A stretch of 64,000 nt of DNA from Macrocystis pyrifera. Taxonomy: Eukaryota; Sar; Phaeophyceae; Laminariales; Laminariaceae. Under the pieces are notes generated by a model, which was not told where the DNA came from, searched no databases, and was given only the letters and a program-made list of their open reading frames with translations. Numbering within the stretch: position 1 is the first letter of the stretch; every line of letters begins with the position of its first letter. Both the position numbers and the translations under genes were made by a program. The DNA lies in NCBI GenBank assembly GCA_031763025.1, contig JASSKH010000020.1, positions 2,449,756 to 2,513,755 of the forward strand, written 5' to 3'. Of the stretch, positions 27,901-36,990 are shown one piece after another.

Positions 27901-30900
27901 CGTGCTTCGGGCTTGTCGCGAGATGGGGCGTATACATACAATCGGTCAATGAGTTCGTGGTAGGGTTAAGGTTTCAAGAAGTCTCAGGCTTGCTATCGAT
28001 GAGACTGCCCAACTCTAGATTGGAACTTAGCGACGTATGCTCGTCAATTCTTACACGTTCTCGGTGTATCCCATTCCGATGGACCGCTTGTAACATCGGT
28101 GAAGAATGTATTGGTATCGGCCGGAACATTTCGGTCGTTCATGACTACCATCGGTACCGCGGTTCTAGATGTAGACATCGTCTACCACCACACAGAAGTG
28201 ATATGTTGTTTGCTGTGCAAGTCGTATGCCTCCCCGTCAAACCAATTCACACGGCGGCGGAATCAGGCTTTGCGTGCCGCCCAGCATGTTCACCTTCAAC
28301 TCGTCGAGTAAATGTGTGCGTAGCCCCAAGCTATATGTCACGTTCGAAAGGTGATAGTTTCACCCGTAGAGCGACGTGCTTTGCAAGGGATTGCGTTTTT
28401 TATTTAAAGTTCAGAAACACTCTGTTCCTGACTGTATACTTCCAGTCATGTATAGTTTGTGGGAGAAAACACGGCAGGACAATTTGCAAGCTCTTCAGAT
28501 ATTTATATATGACATGTTAACCTTGTTGCTCTGTCTCGCGGCACTGAACCTCAAAACATCGTAAATCGTGAACCTCGTTGGTGTGGGGTGAAACTGATTT
28601 TAGCCCGTACCTCCCTCATCGATGGTTCCTGGGTGGTCGTGTGGAGCAGTATTTTCTATCGATTCATCAGAGCGGCAGCGAACCCTTCGGAGCATTGAAC
28701 ATGCAGTTGATATCTGCGAGCGGTGCAATCGAAGGGGCTACATCTGGTTCCATGTTTGGGCACGCGTGCGCTACGAACGCGTTGAGCGTGGGGTCCATAT
28801 CTCATGTGAGTGTCCTGAAGTATGTGCGACCTGCGCAGGCCACTGAATGTTTGATTCTGTACTTTAGTAAAAGCATTACGTTCGTCAGTCGTCGCTCTTC
28901 GGTGCCAATTGATAGCGATGCCCGCACGTCACATGTTTGTTGCATTGTACGGTGTTCCATGGAAGAGCGTTCGTTCAGCTAACGATTGGCAGGAAGTATA
29001 GGACTCATCCCGGCCGCGCGCTACAATTCCCACTGGCTATAATTATTTACTTCACGGAGGGGAAACAGTTTGAAGCGTTGTCCGCAAATGATTTCGGCCT
29101 CTCGTGAAACCATGTGTCACTATAGTCAACGAGACTGCTGTCACGCCGTGAGTTGATACACACGTCCATCTCCAACCTTTGCCCCCACTCCCTCAGAGAC
29201 GTGCAACAGGCGACGATGGTGAGTTTGCCGACCCTGAACCTGCATTGGTGAATTCTTATTCTTCCCGCGGGCCGTGCCTCGTGGACAACGGCCAGGGTTT
29301 GGCTGAGCGAAACCATCCTGTGACGACTGCCGCTGATGGTCTTGGAACGTCTACGCCAGGTTCGTCGATGCGGGTTGTTGTGAAGTTGCTTTGTGGAAGG
29401 CTTGAAAGTTCACAACAAGCTGAATGAACACGCTCTACATCCATTCTGAAAAGGCGTAGGACAATTGACACCGGAACAACGCTAGACTGAAACAACAACG
29501 AAAACAAAACGCGAACTTGTGTCTCGTGATTCATGAGCGTCGCTTCAGGACAATAAGTCGTCTAGAGGTTTTATAGGCCGTGCCGACACAGGCTTGTTAA
29601 AGTTTCGAGAATACGATCTCGCTAGGTATTCACGTTGCTCGGTATGACCTCTGCCTTGAATGTGCGAAGTCCCTCCTCGGAATTTATACTGTAATTTTCC
29701 TTTCATATCACCGGACAAGCCATGGTTGTTCATGTCCCCGGTGGCACTTTGTGGACATGAAGATCGCCCACATCGCGTCCTCAAACCCATGGAATTCCCT
29801 CATTCCTTTGACGCTCTCGCTTCTGGTTCGCCGTTTTCCTCGGGTATCTCGGAACGCAGGAATTGAGGTCGTGTTCGGAACCTCTGCTTCCGCGCCAGTC
29901 GCTGCAGCCATAGCGGCGATCATCAGGGCAGCATGCTTCCCCAGGGTAACGCGGTTACCTCGGTCAAGCGTGGAGTCTTGAATACGGTGGAAAACTGTAA
30001 ATTTACTCGGGATCATAAAATATGTTTGAGACTTCAAGTTACGGTCTGTTGTTTGTTACGAGGACGAAGCACGATTCTTGCGGTCCTGTATGACATGCGT
30101 TGTGCGTTCAAATCGCCAAGCCGTCACTGCCGAGCTGTTAATTGTCAAGATTGTTCGAGTGGCCAACGCAACAGTTGCTTTCAAAAACTTCCTGACGCCG
30201 ACTATGTTCCATGTATTCTCACCGCCGGCATCATTAAACGGGTCAGGTGGTAACCTATGAGGATATGATGGAGATGTTGACCGACTATGAGTACACCATC
30301 GATGCTACATCCGACCCCGGTGGGGCGCCGGAGACGTTTGGGCCAGCTGCGGGTTACGGCATCATATCTGCGGCAAAGATGTGTCTATGGGTTGCTGACA
30401 ATTGCGCGGACACGTGCCCAGGTGAGGGCATCGCTCAATACATTCAGGAATGAGCGGATTGAAAACATGTGGTCCACATTCATGGCCGCATCAGCAATTG
30501 TTTTATGCGTTTCCGCGTACGGGTTCTCACGTCTGTATTGCCGACATGAAATGGCAGCTAACGGTCGAAGAAGTGTGCTCGCGAGCTCGCTCCTCCGTCA
30601 CCCTCGACGCCTAAGTAGACGAAACAAGAATTGATCGTGCTTCTTCCTGGAAGAACGAACACAAACAAAAGTGTGTACTGCGTCCATTCAAAATACGTCC
30701 TGTTGTCGCTCGGAAAATGCCATACCTGGTATGTTTGACATACATCACCTGAAGGCCCATCCATGCGAGACGTTCGGGTTTATAGCGCTCACCACGATGA
30801 CGTTGACGTAGTAATATATAACCGGTACCGAACGCAAACTATATAATGCCGGCTTTTTGGAATGCTGTTCTTCTTGTTTCAGGCCTGGACGCCAGCGTCC

Positions 30901-31805
30901 ATGGAGACCCCCATCTCGTTGGACTAGCGGGGCAGAAGTTTGACTTCACCGGGCAGTCGAACAGCTGGTACGCGCTGCTCTCAGCGTGGGGCACAGACCA
31001 AGTGAACATGAGGGTCACCGCACCGATATTCGACCTTCCCGGGGTGACGTACATCACTGGCATCGGCGTCCAAACCGAGGATAAAAACGGAGTTGGGCAC
31101 AGCATCATCATCTTTGTCATGAATCCAAGCATTCTCGACACGAGCTGCCCTGCGGATGGCCAGCCATGCATCGGTGATGGTGCCTTGACGGTGCTTCTGG
31201 ACGGTGAAAGCGTGACTAGCCCCGGAGAGAAGGACCTGGGACCCGGCGTCTCTTTCGTGGCGGCTAACATACCTGGAGAGTGCCGACCATTTGGCTTCGA
31301 ACGGTACTGGCAACGTAAAGTTCGCGACGCCGAGCTCCTTCCCGCTCAAGCAGGGCGCCGTCTTTCAGAGATTCCGACCATGGACCGCTGGATTGCAGAG
31401 GACCGCTCCGCGACAAACCCGAGCGAATGCGAGGAATACGTATCCAGGGCGGTTGAGAACGACAGCTTATTCACTCATCAGTCCGACCACGTCTCTTTCC
31501 AGCTTGTCACGCCGAACCTCACCCTGCGCCTCAACCACGGACAACTGCATCAGCTGCCGGAGAGGGACCCCACAGACACCTTCGATATCCCAGACCACAC
31601 CACGTTCCAGATGAACCTCGGGTTTTTGGGCCTCGAACGGGATGAGACGATGCAAGGAATAATTGGCGAGACCACCGTGCCGACAATTGATCAGCACGGG
31701 AAGAAAATCATGTCCGGTCTTGAAGCCATTCGCGGGCAGGAAGATGACTACAAGGTGGACGGTCCGCTCGGGAAAAGGTTCAAACAGTTCATCACGGGCA
31801 TCTAA
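12868..31805 (+). CDS. Subtilisin-like (S8) peptidase with C-terminal GDPH/vWD-like domain, multi-exon
   Basis: A single gene reconstructed from exons listed separately below. The order matches an S8 subgroup that I recall from bacteria and stramenopiles: an Asp-box block (VMSSSFDNQGGAA...SGDLPDVEV), an AMIEI.FDIASGA block, a CDVIVDAVTYTFEPSF.DGVIANAVD block, AAAGNSG with the oxyanion Asn, a beta-rich insert (SLSLKWDED), SYSSRGP, the Ser box GTSASAP, GYGIISA, then a ~300-residue GDPHLVGLAGQKFDFTG domain. Most adjacent exons join in matching phase. Gaps remain: short exons seem to be missing between 13398 and 16007, 25095 and 26422, and 27090 and 27689, and the 5' end is not defined. Family members are secreted or surface peptidases. 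Here the Asp of the usual SDS motif is Ser, the DEG-type motif was not found, and VDD reads VDA, so activity is doubtful. MITE, LINE, SINE-like and other repeats fill the introns. Confidence 0.75.
13243..13398 (+). CDS. Subtilase exon: Asp-box region (Asp replaced by Ser)
   Basis: Exactly 52 codons between CGCCTAG and AAG/GTGATG. Contains ICVMSSSFDNQGGAAALQES then GDLPDVEVIK. The family pattern, from memory, is V[LI]SDS[FY]D..GGAA.D.ASGDLP, so the match is strong. The catalytic Asp position reads Ser (codons ATG AGC AGC AGT TTC). Confidence 0.75.
13495..13598 (-). repeat. MITE copy 3 (reverse orientation), intronic
   Basis: Ends TTACAGGGACCATAGTAAAT...ACTATGGACCCCCGTAA, with the reverse marker TAGGTTTTTATGCTTACCAT. 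It lies 96 bp after the Asp-box exon of the subtilase, inside an intron. Confidence 0.8.
13599..16006. other. Intron of the subtilase gene
   Basis: Apart from the weak exon candidate at 15337 I see nothing functional. Opposed open frames at about 15150-15455 are best treated as chance. Confidence 0.45.
15337..15385 (+). CDS. Possible small subtilase exon (weak)
   Basis: A strong pyrimidine-rich acceptor (CTACTTCTTCCCGCAG) and a GGCG/GTACCA donor enclose 49 nt reading YSWYCGSSYYITLNIG. It starts in phase 0 and ends in phase 1, just what is needed between the exons at 13243 and 16007. The residues do not resemble the DEG(R)AM lead-in expected here, so this may be coincidence. Confidence 0.25.
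16007..16086 (+). CDS. Subtilase exon: AMIEIAFDIASGA block
   Basis: Reads (G)SAMIEIAFDIASGATYKF then NTANLGEQ. It corresponds to the family block (DEGR)AML.I.HDIAPGA...F.TA..GE that replaces the classical His box. The His of HDIAP reads Phe and the Pro reads Ser. The donor is CAG/GCAAGT, a GC-AG intron. Phase 0 at the 3' end matches the exon at 24195. Confidence 0.75.
17279..17346 (+). other. tRNA-like sequence or SINE head
   Basis: An A-box-like TAGCTCAGCGGT (17288-17299) and a B-box-like GGTTTAACTCC (17332-17342) are 32 bp apart, as in a tRNA. The D and T stems do not pair well and no acceptor stem forms, so this is a decayed tRNA or SINE head rather than a functional tRNA. A T-rich stretch follows. 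Confidence 0.4.
17955..19750 (-). mobile_element. LINE (non-LTR retrotransposon) fragment A, degenerate
   Basis: Minus-strand translation across frames gives an RT core: LDGE block at about 19410-19420, DTVSALMFASDFVGISETPEG at about 19215-19285 (the FADD box reads FASD), then KMDAILTDSHLDT, VPKLGHAGEVWE and QLETLQMTADKTMPRCSGT...FRAELGMH (about 18780-19000). It continues into a C-terminal region (KRLSAIVERAV, EFSTLDS, AAKQEG, FLWSIWKK at about 18050-18720). Many stops and frameshifts make it a pseudogene; the 5' end, including any endonuclease, is absent. It lies in the long subtilase intron, antisense to the gene. Confidence 0.7.
19925..20595 (+). repeat. Dispersed repeat X, copy 2
   Basis: Colinear with 5190-5900 (CATCATGGGAACGTAGGTG, CTTGCGTGAAATG, GTAGCTGTCCTCAAATGAAG, GAGAACTTGCGGGGGAT). 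It sits directly between the two LINE fragments, abutting the truncated 3' side of fragment B. Confidence 0.6.
20620..21560 (-). mobile_element. LINE (non-LTR retrotransposon) fragment B, RT core
   Basis: Minus-strand reading in order: TLGKISQGRKHAGLTTS, FFLDVQKSFDTLWRNGL (about 21340-21430), AVML-like LDGEISKYGDISQ and VAQGCTL.LNLFKIYI..LIV (about 21130-21270), DTVSGLMFADDFVGISETPEG with an intact FADD box (about 21030-21095), then VDQHTYLGVEISKHCS and NLIVPRLEYEGEAWEANAKL to LETVQMT (20622-20885). It ends abruptly at VQMT where fragment A continues. Frameshifts and stops are present and both ends are missing. It shares about 900 bp with fragment A. Confidence 0.75.
22060..22340 (-). repeat. 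Two-copy tandem block, period about 150 bp
   Basis: Blocks at about 22081-22191 and 22232-22339 share GGGGAA(A)TCCCT, GGGCAACT(G/A)CCT and CGCGTGTT. On the minus strand both read as related peptides (QLP.EA.L.AL...II..A.GI.PRT), suggesting a duplicated stretch of former coding sequence. No family recognised. Confidence 0.35.
24195..24274 (+). CDS. Subtilase exon: CDVIVDAVTYTFE block
   Basis: Reads AFADDIPFLADTAQ then CDVIVDAVTYTFE, split codon at the 3' end. The acceptor is TTCTCCTCAG and the donor TCGA/GTACGT. The family pattern is DFA..I..LA..GCDVIVDD..Y..EP.FQDG; the second Asp of VDD reads Ala here. Confidence 0.8.
24793..24907 (+). CDS. Subtilase exon: AAAGNSG oxyanion block
   Basis: Completes the Glu codon of the previous exon, then reads PSFRDGVIANAVDAATQDHN and TLYFAAAGNSGTGRRFVS. 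AAAGNSG is the conserved S8 motif that carries the oxyanion-hole Asn. Donor TCG/GTAAGT. Confidence 0.85.
25029..25095 (+). CDS. Subtilase exon: GQYFDDLPSSY
   Basis: Follows in phase 0 after acceptor ATCGTCAG and reads YFSSGRRRCWSGQYFDDLPSSY, donor TACA/GTAAGT. It resembles the GQ.FHDF..S segment that follows GNSG in this group. Confidence 0.6.
25096..26421 (+). other. Intron region with an undetected exon and a tandem repeat
   Basis: Phase requires an exon of length 3n+2 here. An open frame at about 25260-25375 (ending ...VVPASIPGRTRTRG) is a weak candidate. Confidence 0.35.
26002..26235. repeat. Two-copy tandem duplication, period about 123 bp
   Basis: Units start TCTGATCAAGACAAATAACC at 26004 and 26127 and share GAGGTACCAGG.TCAAGCCC and GTGCACACTG. 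They differ by small indels, so the duplication is not recent. It lies in a subtilase intron. Confidence 0.75.
26422..26525 (+). CDS. Subtilase exon: Cys-containing insert
   Basis: Reads DFECQEELFPNATASPCVNG then VGAHVFDRTDLTTS with a split Arg codon. Acceptor TTCCGTGCAG, donor AAG/GTAACG. An N-x-T sequon lies in PNATAS. Part of the beta-rich insert between the Asn and Ser boxes. Confidence 0.65.
26946..27090 (+). CDS. Subtilase exon: SLSLKWDED beta insert
   Basis: Joins the previous exon in phase (Arg codon) and reads FFLEVTLRFRFSLSLKWDED, EGTARGMTLGLWELTGEN and EYSNLGMVDS, donor TCT/GTAAGT. Matches the V.LSLQWD(E/Q)P strand typical of this S8 insert. Confidence 0.75.
27374..27585 (+). repeat. 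Dispersed repeat Z, copy 1
   Basis: About 210 bp shared with 45394-45615: ATGACGGG(A/G)TTCCTCAA, GATGCTATT(C/T)GAT, GGGTGAGGTATGG, TTAAGGTCAAG.GAGGAGC, AGGGTGA. Same orientation as the other copy. Non-coding, intronic, family unknown. Confidence 0.6.
27689..27813 (+). CDS. Subtilase exon: YVVLIYTSA segment
   Basis: Reads GGEFSANYVVLIYTSA then LHETTAVVRVRLSCSARYQQ and VPGMAT, donor ACA/GTAGGT. It begins with two bases of a split codon, so another short exon should lie between 27090 and 27689. Alternating hydrophobics suggest beta strands of the insert domain. Confidence 0.6.
28671..28805 (+). CDS. Subtilase exon: GHACATNALSVGSI block
   Basis: Exactly 45 codons between ATTCATCAG and CAT/GTGAGT: SGSEPFGALNMQLISASGAI, EGATSGSMFGHACATNAL, SVGSISH. 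Matches the family segment ...G.I.GHA.A..A.SVGA. Phase 0 at both ends. Confidence 0.8.
29197..29359 (+). CDS. Subtilase exon: SYSSRGP block
   Basis: Reads RRATGDDGEFADPEPALVN, SYSSRGPCLVDNGQGLAERN, HPVTTAADGLGTSTP. SSRGP is the S8 stretch upstream of the Ser box (FSSRGPT in plant subtilases). Donor CCAG/GTTCGT is weak, but the phase join gives TPG/IEVVFGTS. Confidence 0.75.
29860..29945 (+). CDS. Subtilase exon: catalytic Ser box GTSASAP
   Basis: Acceptor GGAACGCAG. Reads (G)IEVVFGTSASAPVAAAIAAI then IRAACFPR. GTSASAP carries the catalytic Ser and is intact. The donor at AGG/GTAACG joins in phase to VVTYEDMM. An alternative frame (QGNAVTSVKRGVLNTV) runs through the intron start and would need a 1-nt shift. 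Confidence 0.85.
30247..30421 (+). CDS. Subtilase exon: end of peptidase domain
   Basis: Reads VVTYEDMMEMLTDYEYTIDA, TSDPGGAPETFGPAAGYG, IISAAKMCLWVADNCADTCP. FGPAAGYGIISA is the usual S8 domain end (G.G.v.A). The short Cys-containing tail then leads into the last exon across a 461-bp intron. Confidence 0.8.
30883..31805 (+). CDS. Subtilase last exon: GDPHLVGLAGQKFDFTG domain
   Basis: Acceptor TTCTTGTTTCAG. About 307 residues starting LDASVHGDPHLVGLAGQKFD. The GDPH...FDFTG start is like von Willebrand factor D-type or root-cap/LEA-related domains that I recall from stramenopile secreted proteins. Beta-rich sequence with Cys in DTSCPADGQPC and PGECRPFG follows, then a charged end (RGQEDDYKVDGPLGKRFKQF). 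Open and long, it is the best-supported exon in the window. Stop TAA at 31803. Confidence 0.85.
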
Positions 31806-31809
31806 TAAA
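31804..31809 (+). promoter_or_regulatory. Poly(A) signal AATAAA overlapping the stop codon
   Basis: The coding end reads ATC TAA TAA AG, so the canonical AATAAA starts at the second base of the first stop codon. If used, the 3' UTR would be only some tens of bases long. Confidence 0.55.
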
Positions 31810-33603
31810 GGTGAGAACCGTGACGCGTATCGAGTGATGGAGGAAAGGCATTTTACACACAGTGCATAAAGTCGAGTTTTTTTTTGAGCGGGACACTCTG
31901 TGGAATTGCCTAACCCGCGTGCCCCTGTGTATGCCACGCCTCTGTCAGGCTCTTTGGGTGGCGCAGGTTTACGTGCACCTTCGCCCTAGGACGTCAGAGA
32001 CTCCCCGAATGGTGTTTAGAGTTCCGAACACACATATGAACGCACGCAGCGCCACACCCGTAATTCCACCTTTTCACCCGTTTCCGCAACAGGCAAACGA
32101 CCCCGCACTGATTGTAGGTACAGCAGTAGTCCCGCCAGTAACAAAGTGTCGCCGTGAAAGATGGGAAGCTGAACTGACTTCGTCAATATCGTGCCTCAAC
32201 CTTACATGTGTCACTGTTCCTTAAATCAGGCGGTGGGGCAACGATATCGATGTGTCTTTCTTCGCGAAACAAAGAGTCGAATATCCACGTGAACCGTGAT
32301 ACCCGAGATAAACCACGACCATGGTTATAGAGCTCTCTCCGTAGTATGTATCTCACACAGTCGTGTGATTGTCGTATAGAAATGACCGGCTAAGTATATT
32401 GAAGCTGCACACTAGAAGACCTTTATACATCAATGCAATTTTGGTTTTCGGGAGAAACGCGAAAAATAACCGCAATGATTGACGAACAATCTCAAAGTCT
32501 ACGTAGATATTTATTCCGAATGCAGTTTTTGAAACACTACGGTGTTGAGACGATATTGGACCAGTTCCCCAGTTGAGTAGGCACGGCCGTCGGAAGTGTT
32601 CATGAAAACCAAACGGCTACCCCTGTTGCATCACACCCCCCCCCCCTTGATTAATGCGTTTTGTGGGGAGGTTTAGCTCCGTTATATCACACGACCAGCA
32701 ATACATCTACGCACGCACACCGTCGAGACTGGTTCGAGGCAGGTTTGTCCTACGTTCCCTCCACCCCCCCCTGTCCCAGACGATGCTGCTCGTAAACGAA
32801 ATAGTCTCCTTCGCTTGATCCTCGACACTGCCCGATATCGATAGATGTGCAGGCACACGCCGTCACGCTCAAGCACCCAGACAAATCATCAGGCTGGACT
32901 TCAGCGCGTGCGGGGAATTTGCCGTTCGGTTGCGGTGTTGCCTAGCCAACCAGCAGACTCCGTGCTCCCCTTGGGGCACTCACGCAACCGGTTCTTATCG
33001 CTTTCTACCTCGACTGGTCGTCGGGGGGTCAACGCCCAAGACCCATGACACGAACGAGCAAGGATTTGGGCGGTGCGCAACGGACGGATTCATCAACTCA
33101 ATGTGGCCGCAAACAAACATTGCTTCGTGCATCTACGATGGAATTTACGCGGTAGTGTCTCACAAGCAAGTACGAAACTGGACGTATCCTTCTCTCATTT
33201 CTGTTGGGCGACCGTAGTTTTGTAGCGGTTTAACAGCACTGCCCGTTTATATCTGTTATTCCGTAGCAAGTAGGGTACTCGGTAAACTGGCCGGGTCAGA
33301 GAAAGGATGTGTCACGCGCATAGTACGTTTGCCGTTACGCCTCCGAAAGGTCCAGTATTCGGTGTTTTCAGTATTTGCTGTGCGCACGCAAAGGGTCTAG
33401 TTGCCGCGTCACCGGGGGTTTGTCCTTTGAGACATAAGTTCGTGGGTGCGGAGCCCGGATCTCGATCGGGCGGGGATATTCCCCCGGAGTGTACGACGAC
33501 TCACCCGGTGTATACGGTTGAGACTTGGCAACTATGACCTAACAAAGGTACGATATGTACGTTATATATTTCGTTCAGTGTCCAAGGAGAAATTAGACGT
33601 TTC
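31810..33603. other. No gene recognised
   Basis: Holds two C-rich runs (about 32633-32646 and 32764-32772) and short frames only. Confidence 0.45.
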
Positions 33604-34830
33604 CGAGTATGATGGGACATATCTATTTATCTTCTGCTGAAGTCTACATATTTCGGTGTATTATGTTGTAGTCTACATGCTAGTATTTCTAGCTTAGAGC
33701 CTCGACGCTTGTCATCGCAAAACGTTGAACGAGAAAGGGTGTCGGCGCTAACGTTCAGGGGTGGGGCGCTCAGTGAAGAAAAGAGCACGTGACTTGTGAG
33801 GGAAGAAGTTGACAGTATTCCACAAAGATGTAAAATAGCGGGATGAGGAAGCTACATGAGCAACCAGGACCGGGAGGGAGGCACATGCATTATTTATATT
33901 GAGCATACCAACGATAGGAAGGGAGAGGTATACTATATCTATCAAGAAAATAACATATGTATGGTGGATAATGGTAAGAAAGAAGTATCAAACTCGTACA
34001 TCAGAAAAAGGAGAGTAGATGCATGCATGCAAACTGCACATCGAGAGAATGTACGCCAGGATGACATGAAATTGCGATCGCCAAGAACCTACAAGATATG
34101 ATTGATAATAATACGAATAAGGGAGTATCATATTCAAGAATAGGTTATGGGAGGGTTATATGCCTGACGTATTGATTTCAGACCATCTGAAATCTGAAAA
34201 TATGTTAGTCGTTTTCGAGTGTGATGGGACATCTCTATTTATCTTTTGCTGAAGTCTACATATTCCGGTATCTTCTGCTGTAGTTTGCATGCTAGGATTT
34301 CTAGCGTAGAGCCTCGACGCCTGTCATGGCAACACGTCGAACAAGAAGGGCAAGAGCGCCAACGTTCAGGGGTGGGGGCACTCAATGAAGAAAAGAGCAC
34401 GTGACTCGTGCGGGAAGAAGTTGACAGTATTCCACAAAGATGTAAAATGGCGGAATGAGATAGTTACTTAAGCAACCAGGACGGTGAGAGAGGCACATAC
34501 ATGGTTCATATTGAGCATACCTACGCGAGGAAGGGAGAGATATACTATATATATGAAGAAAGTAAAAATTATGATGGATAATGGTACGAAATAAGTACCA
34601 AACTCGTACATTTGAAAAATGAGAGTAGATGCATGCAAACTGCACATCGAGTAAATGTACGCCAGGATGAGATTAAATCGCGATTGCCAGAAAGAGCCTA
34701 CAAGAGATGATTGATAATAATACGAATAAGGGAGTATCGTATTCATATGTCACATATAGACAGCGGTCGTGGGAGGGTGACATGCCTAACGTAATGATTC
34801 CAGACCACCTGAAAACTGACGTAGTGTTAT
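33604..34830. repeat. Tandem duplication of a ~613-bp unit
   Basis: Unit 1 starts CGAGTATGATGGGACAT at 33604 and unit 2 starts CGAGTGTGATGGGACAT at 34217. They stay colinear through GAAGAAAAGAGCACGTGACT, AGTTGACAGTATTCCACAAA, TGAGCATACC, GATGATTGATAATAATACGA-like sequence and CAGACCA(T/C)CTGAAA. Divergence is clear but moderate. No coding sequence recognised. Confidence 0.8.
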
Positions 34831-36084
34831 GTTCATCTTAGGGAGACCGCCTGTACGTTTGCGGAAACATGGGTAAGGAGGATGGGGGGTGCAAGACTGC
34901 TCTAAATGGGATTTGTGGGACTTGAGAGATTAAGTACAAGGTAGAATGAGACTGCGGGCAGCGTCGTGTTCATCGCAGGTCCCGGTATGCGCGCTTCCTC
35001 GCGAGTCTTTCAAAGGTAGCGTAAACTCTCACCCACGGCGGTCGCCTGGTATTTCCCTGCGGTGTGACCTGTCTCTCTATACGTAACATGATCTTCTTAC
35101 ATGTTTCTGTTCTTGCTGCTCGTACTTTTTATGGTTCGTCTTTGCTCGCAGAAGAGCTCCCGCGCTTTACGACTTTCACTCGTTTCCTTCGCGGTTTAGT
35201 GAGTTATATGATTTGCAATGCCGGGTAGACCGGCCCATGAGATGTGAGGGTGCCGGAAGGAACAAAAGAGTGTGAAAACATCTGCAACGTGTGACCGAAC
35301 ACGCGTCAGAGCGGAGGCTTTACCCTTCCTAAGGATCCTTGACAACCTCTCAGTCTGTTGCTGGCTGTCACCCCGTCTGATGCTGATGGACTTGACAGGT
35401 AGCAGACGTTATTTTTTTACTTATCCTTGGGGGCGACGATGACATAGGGCTGTCAATGCTAACGAGGGTGCAGCTGCAAAAACCGGGCACGTTGGGCTGT
35501 CGTCCTGTGGCGCGGAATCTCGAATGACAGTCCTGCGGTCCCGTGCGACAGCGGCTAGCGTAGAAAGACTGTCCTCGTGTAACAAAACGTTCAGAGGACC
35601 GCTGCGGTTTCGAACAGGCGAGTACAGAGGCACAGTCGACCTAGCGCTACACATGGGTGGTTGTTGGTCTCAACTACAGGCAGGGACGTTGATGTTCTTC
35701 GTACGGAACTACGCACTGGTGAGTGATGTTCACCCTTTGTGACCTCCGATATATCGAATTCACAAACACGTGGTGAGAGCTATGAACCCTCTACGGACAC
35801 CGCGGGGATCTAAGAGGTATTGGTGGGATCATGTCGCGCCGGTACCGAACGACTCCTTGCATCAACCATTCTAACTCGTGCGTCAACCGTTGTATTAGCC
35901 CCTAAATGCACAGTGGTTGTTCATGTAGTCATCGCTTTGGACCTGAATTCTCTCTTGGGTCCCAGGAGGAATTCAACAGCGGGTGCCTCTTCCGGATGGC
36001 TGGCATCAACATCAAAATTATATCGTGAAAAGCTGACGCTCGTTGCTGTTTGACAGAAGGCGCAGGAGCCCTATTAGAGCGTTT
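34831..36084. other. Mostly non-coding; one exon-like end
   Basis: The open frame 35524-35718 (MTVLRSRATAASVER... to FFVRNYAL) ends at a good CTG/GTGAGT donor, but no family or partner exon is recognised. Confidence 0.3.
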
Positions 36085-36990
36085 CGGGAAAAAAAAAAAA
36101 AAAAACACTTTGCTCAGGGTGGGGTGCTCATGGTTGGTACTTCCAGGATTTGGAAAAAAATCAAGTAAAAAATTGCTCAGGGTGAGAGAAGGAATAGAAA
36201 TGGCGTAGACCTGCGTTCAAGCGTCCCCACTTTTCACAGCAAGCTTCGAGCATCGTGATGTCGACCGCCGCGTGTTCCACCACCTTTCGCCCCGATCTGC
36301 CCCTCCCGCTCCTCCATCACTATTACACGATCTCTACCGTCGTCGCTGTCCTCCAAGCCGCCACCCAGCTAGAGGTTGCGTGTCTTCGTTTTCGTGTGCA
36401 GCGTGATGTGCTTCTATTTATCGAGCTGCTCCTGCTCACTTCGCCTCGCCTACTGGTGGAGAAGTTAATGCGCCCGGTTGCCGCAACGCTTTGGCGAGTG
36501 GTCGTCCGCCTCGCGTACCTTCTACGCCATCACCGCCCTCCTCACTGTCACGCGGCGTAAGGTTTCTAGGTCGATAGTCTTCATTATGTTTTTCTAAAGA
36601 TAGATGATACATGCTCCACCTCCTTGCCTTCTGAGATTGCCGAAGCTACTCTGTACTTCCTCGCCGCCAGAATCACGAACTAAACGACGACTGGTTCAAG
36701 GAGATGGCACGCCTTGTCGCCCTAAGCTATGGCGACGAGTCAGTGTCACTCCCAAGCTGCTTGTTCGACGGTACAGGCATCCTTTACTACCTGTGCTTTG
36801 TGCCATGACCATTACCCTCAGCAGCTTCTTTCCTCAGGGTAAAAACCCTGTTTTGCAGCCCGTAACCCTGAGCATCTGGAAAAAAAAAAAAACCGCTGAG
36901 GGAAAACAATAGCCGTCAACGTCTTTTATAGGGAGAGACATCGACAAACCCTGACCCTGAGCGTTTTTTTGGGTTATTGTTTCCGAAAAT
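36085..36990. mobile_element. Putative DNA transposon with GCTCAGGGT subterminal repeats
   Basis: The left end has TTTCGGG, an A17 run and GCTCAGGGT at about 36113-36120 and 36175-36183. The right end has complementary copies (ACCCTGAGC at about 36864-36872 and 36953-36961, with TTTCCGAAA beyond). Inverted clustered motifs near both ends resemble transposase-binding subterminal repeats. Inside, one frame at about 36475-36515 reads ARLPQRFGEWSSASRTFY, similar to the LP.RFG.WS.V.R.F block of IS5-type transposases. No intact transposase remains and the match is short. Confidence 0.4.

Noticed and set aside
33604..34830. CRISPR or bacterial-type repeat array
   Set aside because: Only two long units with divergent sequence; no short regular repeats with spacers, and the host is eukaryotic.
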